Source of the DNA: Castor canadensis
Lineage: Eukaryota > Chordata > Mammalia > Rodentia > Castoridae
Assembly: GCF_047511655.1 (NCBI RefSeq)
Contig: NC_133395.1
Coordinates: 147,364,318 to 147,428,317 of the forward strand
Length of the DNA stretch: 64,000 nucleotides
Reading direction: 5' to 3'
Shown here: piece after piece, positions 61,926-64,000 of the stretch
Numbering within the stretch: position 1 is the first letter of the stretch
Layout of the letters: the number at the start of each line of letters is the position of its first letter
Position numbers and translations under genes: made by a program
The notes under the pieces: generated by a model
Told to the model about the DNA's origin: nothing
Databases searched by the model: none
The model's input: only the letters and a program-made list of their open reading frames with translations

Positions 61926-64000
61926 CCTCCCCCACTACCCCCATTCTCTTTTTCAAAAAGAAATCTATTTCTTTGCCTTTGGTGAGGAGAGAATCATAGA
62001 ACAAATACATATGACCCAAACAACAGGTCATAAACTAACCTGGACTTTGGGTCAACCCATGTGGAAGTCCTGATTGCAGGCAGTTTGTGGCCACCTGAAC
62101 CACATCAAGTGTTCCCAAAAGTGATTTGACAAAAAGCCAGCTCAGTGACTGCCCACACTTCCAGTTTCAACAGATGTCCCCACGGCTGTTTTGGATTTTC
62201 TGATTCTAGTCTCTAACCTTGATGCTTTATTAGAACAAGGATTCCAGCTGCCACATATTTCCTTCCTTTTTTACACTGCAACTTGATTCAGCTTTAAAAA
62301 TTTTAATATCACAGTTTCTGACCGAGTTTTTTTAATGAAGGTCATGTTTGTCTTCTGTCCTTCTGTGACATCCAATAGCAGAAATCCCATGAGCACAGCC
62401 ATGATATAGCAAGGCATAAGGAAATAAGACCAATGGATGCATTACAAGTGAAGGAGTGACATCCTTAGATGAAAAGACATGTGCCCATTTGTTGCTACCA
62501 AAAAAGAATGTTTGGCCATCAACTGACACATTCCATTAATCCTAAAAACAAACGTCCTGATAGGTTCCAAGAGCGGGGATGGTGGGAATAAAGGAGACTC
62601 ACAGTCAAGGTCAGAAGGAGGAGAGAAGGGGAACTGGATGCAGGTTAGGTGAGAACCTCGTGTCCCCCACATGTGATTGACCTTCCTCTGGCCAGAGCGA
62701 GGAAATGTCACTCGCGCAGAGGGTCTCTGTTTCCCTTTCTCTTTCTGAAAAACATGCATATGGCAAAAAGTCCAAGATCACAGCTTGTTGGCCCAGAAAA
62801 CAGTTTGTTTCCCTCAACAAAAGGCATTTCCTCCTGTCTGCTGACGGTCCAAGTTTCCATCCGCAGACACTCAGTACAACCTGTTTTCATCCCCAGCCGC
62901 CACCGCACCGAGTTACCTCGGCCGAAGAAAAACGCTGCTTTCCGGAGCACCCACAGCCTCTAAGCAGGAGCCCCGTTTTACAAAGGAGTTCAAGGCAGAA
63001 ATTAATTTCCTTACTAATTGACAACAGCTTGGGGAAGGTATAGAGATGCCAGAACCCAGCATATGGACTATGGAAACACATTTCGACTCAGACTTTTTTT
63101 GAAGCTGTTACAACATGCTTTATAACGTAACCAACTAAAAGACAGTTAACGGTGCGGCGTTTTCGAAGTAATGCATTCTCGGGATTTCAGATTTGGAGGA
63201 TTTATTTGAAAACATCCTACTCTCCACTGTATAAATAAGAGGAAGCAGCATGACAAAAAGTGTCAAAACTGCAGTTCTTGGCGCCTAGTGGGATGATCTT
63301 CCTTTTGTATGGTGCTGTAGGATGACGATTTGGGTTTCGTGGAGCAGAAGGGGGCAGGGTCTATGGGGTTAGTGATCTCAGTCCCATGTGTCAAGCCCAC
63401 ACGGACAATTCTCCTGGAGATTTTCTCTCCCGTGAAATGGCGAGGCTCTGGGCAGCTCTGGGCTGGCCAGAATTACCCAGAAATGCCAGCCCTTTTCCTT
63501 GCATCTCTCTGAGGAGCCTCGCATCTACAGAAAGTGCCTCTGGCTTCCAAACAAGCAGCAGCTGTGGGGTGGGGAGAGGCGTTCACCACCAGAAACTTCC
63601 AGGATGTGACAGATCCAGGAAAAAAAAGTCTGCAACAAAATAACAGGATGCTCTGCAAATTCCAAATAATGCTTGAGGCAAACTGTAGAACTCCATGTGA
63701 TCAGCAAGCCCAAGGGCTTTTAGAATTCAGAAAAATGTTTAACATAAAAAACATTCTCAGACTTTGAACAAAATCAAGGGGGAAAACGTAGGAGGGGTAG
63801 GCAACAATGTGTCACATTCCAAATTCCTGACATGACCAAATTGGGCAGAAGGTTTCATTTCAAACCATGTTCTCCCTGTCCTTAAGAGAACCTGACCGTA
63901 TTGGAAGACAGGTTGAAGAGACGTTTTGACTGATATTTTCCTCTGCGCCACAACTCCTTGACTGGCAGCTTCCGGAAGGCAGCAGAGGGAAGATGGGCTT

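Larger units (their letters stand above)
53020..64000 (-). other. MGLL: MGLL intron upstream of the Ser122 exon, partial
   Basis: At least 11 kb; no earlier MGLL exon (H-G-A-G-E-H motif or D-L-L-V-F-A-H-D-H) was found in any frame. It holds an L1 3' end interrupted by another repeat (54180-55110), a composite SINE with target duplication (55820-56020), a G-rich pentamer repeat (57438-57498), many SINEs and MIRs and a pyrimidine-rich zone (61620-61850). Confidence 0.8.

Noticed and set aside
53020-64000. Search for an earlier MGLL exon (human residues 1-78)
   Set aside because: No H-G-A-G-E-H, L-L-V-F-A-H-D-H or similar stretch seen on the minus strand; the exons are taken to lie outside the window.

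Overview
This is a 64 kb window of a placental-mammal nuclear genome, almost certainly a rodent. Genes are split by GT-AG introns. The non-coding DNA is full of tRNA-derived ID-like SINEs, 7SL-derived B1-like SINEs, old MIRs and decayed LINE-1 3' ends. Several SINEs have the form 'ggctcaag...gcctgcctagcaag...ccctgagttcaaaccccagtactgcc', in places fused behind a B1-like half. I associate this with castorimorph rodents (beaver and relatives). That lineage call is an inference from memory of repeat families, not a search.

Three protein-coding genes are recognised, in the order PODXL2 - ABTB1 - MGLL, which as I recall is also the human chromosome 3q21 order. (1) PODXL2 (endoglycan), + strand: the last six coding exons lie between 7613 and 18223 and encode 494 residues plus stop, starting at the position of human Tyr118. 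The signal-peptide exon is upstream of the window. (2) ABTB1, + strand: complete, 12 coding exons from 18955 to 25167, encoding 478 residues, the same length as the human protein. (3) MGLL (monoacylglycerol lipase), - strand: the last five coding exons lie between 53019 and 31622 and encode the equivalent of human residues 79-303, with the whole catalytic triad. Its first exons lie beyond position 64000. All exon junctions were read by hand and keep frame exactly.

Layout: 1-7612 is PODXL2 intron. 7613-18505 holds the PODXL2 exons and its 3' UTR. 17930-19180 is a CpG-rich island covering the PODXL2 last exon and the ABTB1 promoter and first exon. 18955-25530 is ABTB1. 25536-28709 is the gap between the convergent genes ABTB1 and MGLL. 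28710-31621 is the long MGLL 3' UTR, and 31622-64000 holds MGLL exons and large repeat-rich introns. The genes do not form an operon-like unit. Endoglycan is a sialomucin ligand for selectins, ABTB1 is an ankyrin/BTB protein, and MGLL is the serine hydrolase that breaks down 2-arachidonoylglycerol.

I found no new multi-gene system. The most distinctive local observations are a tandem duplication copying the end of a PODXL2 exon with its splice donor, an LTR-like element nested inside an older repeat, nuclear-receptor half-site clusters, two consensus-perfect CTCF-like motifs around the 3' half of MGLL, and several long purine/pyrimidine tracts likely to form non-B DNA.
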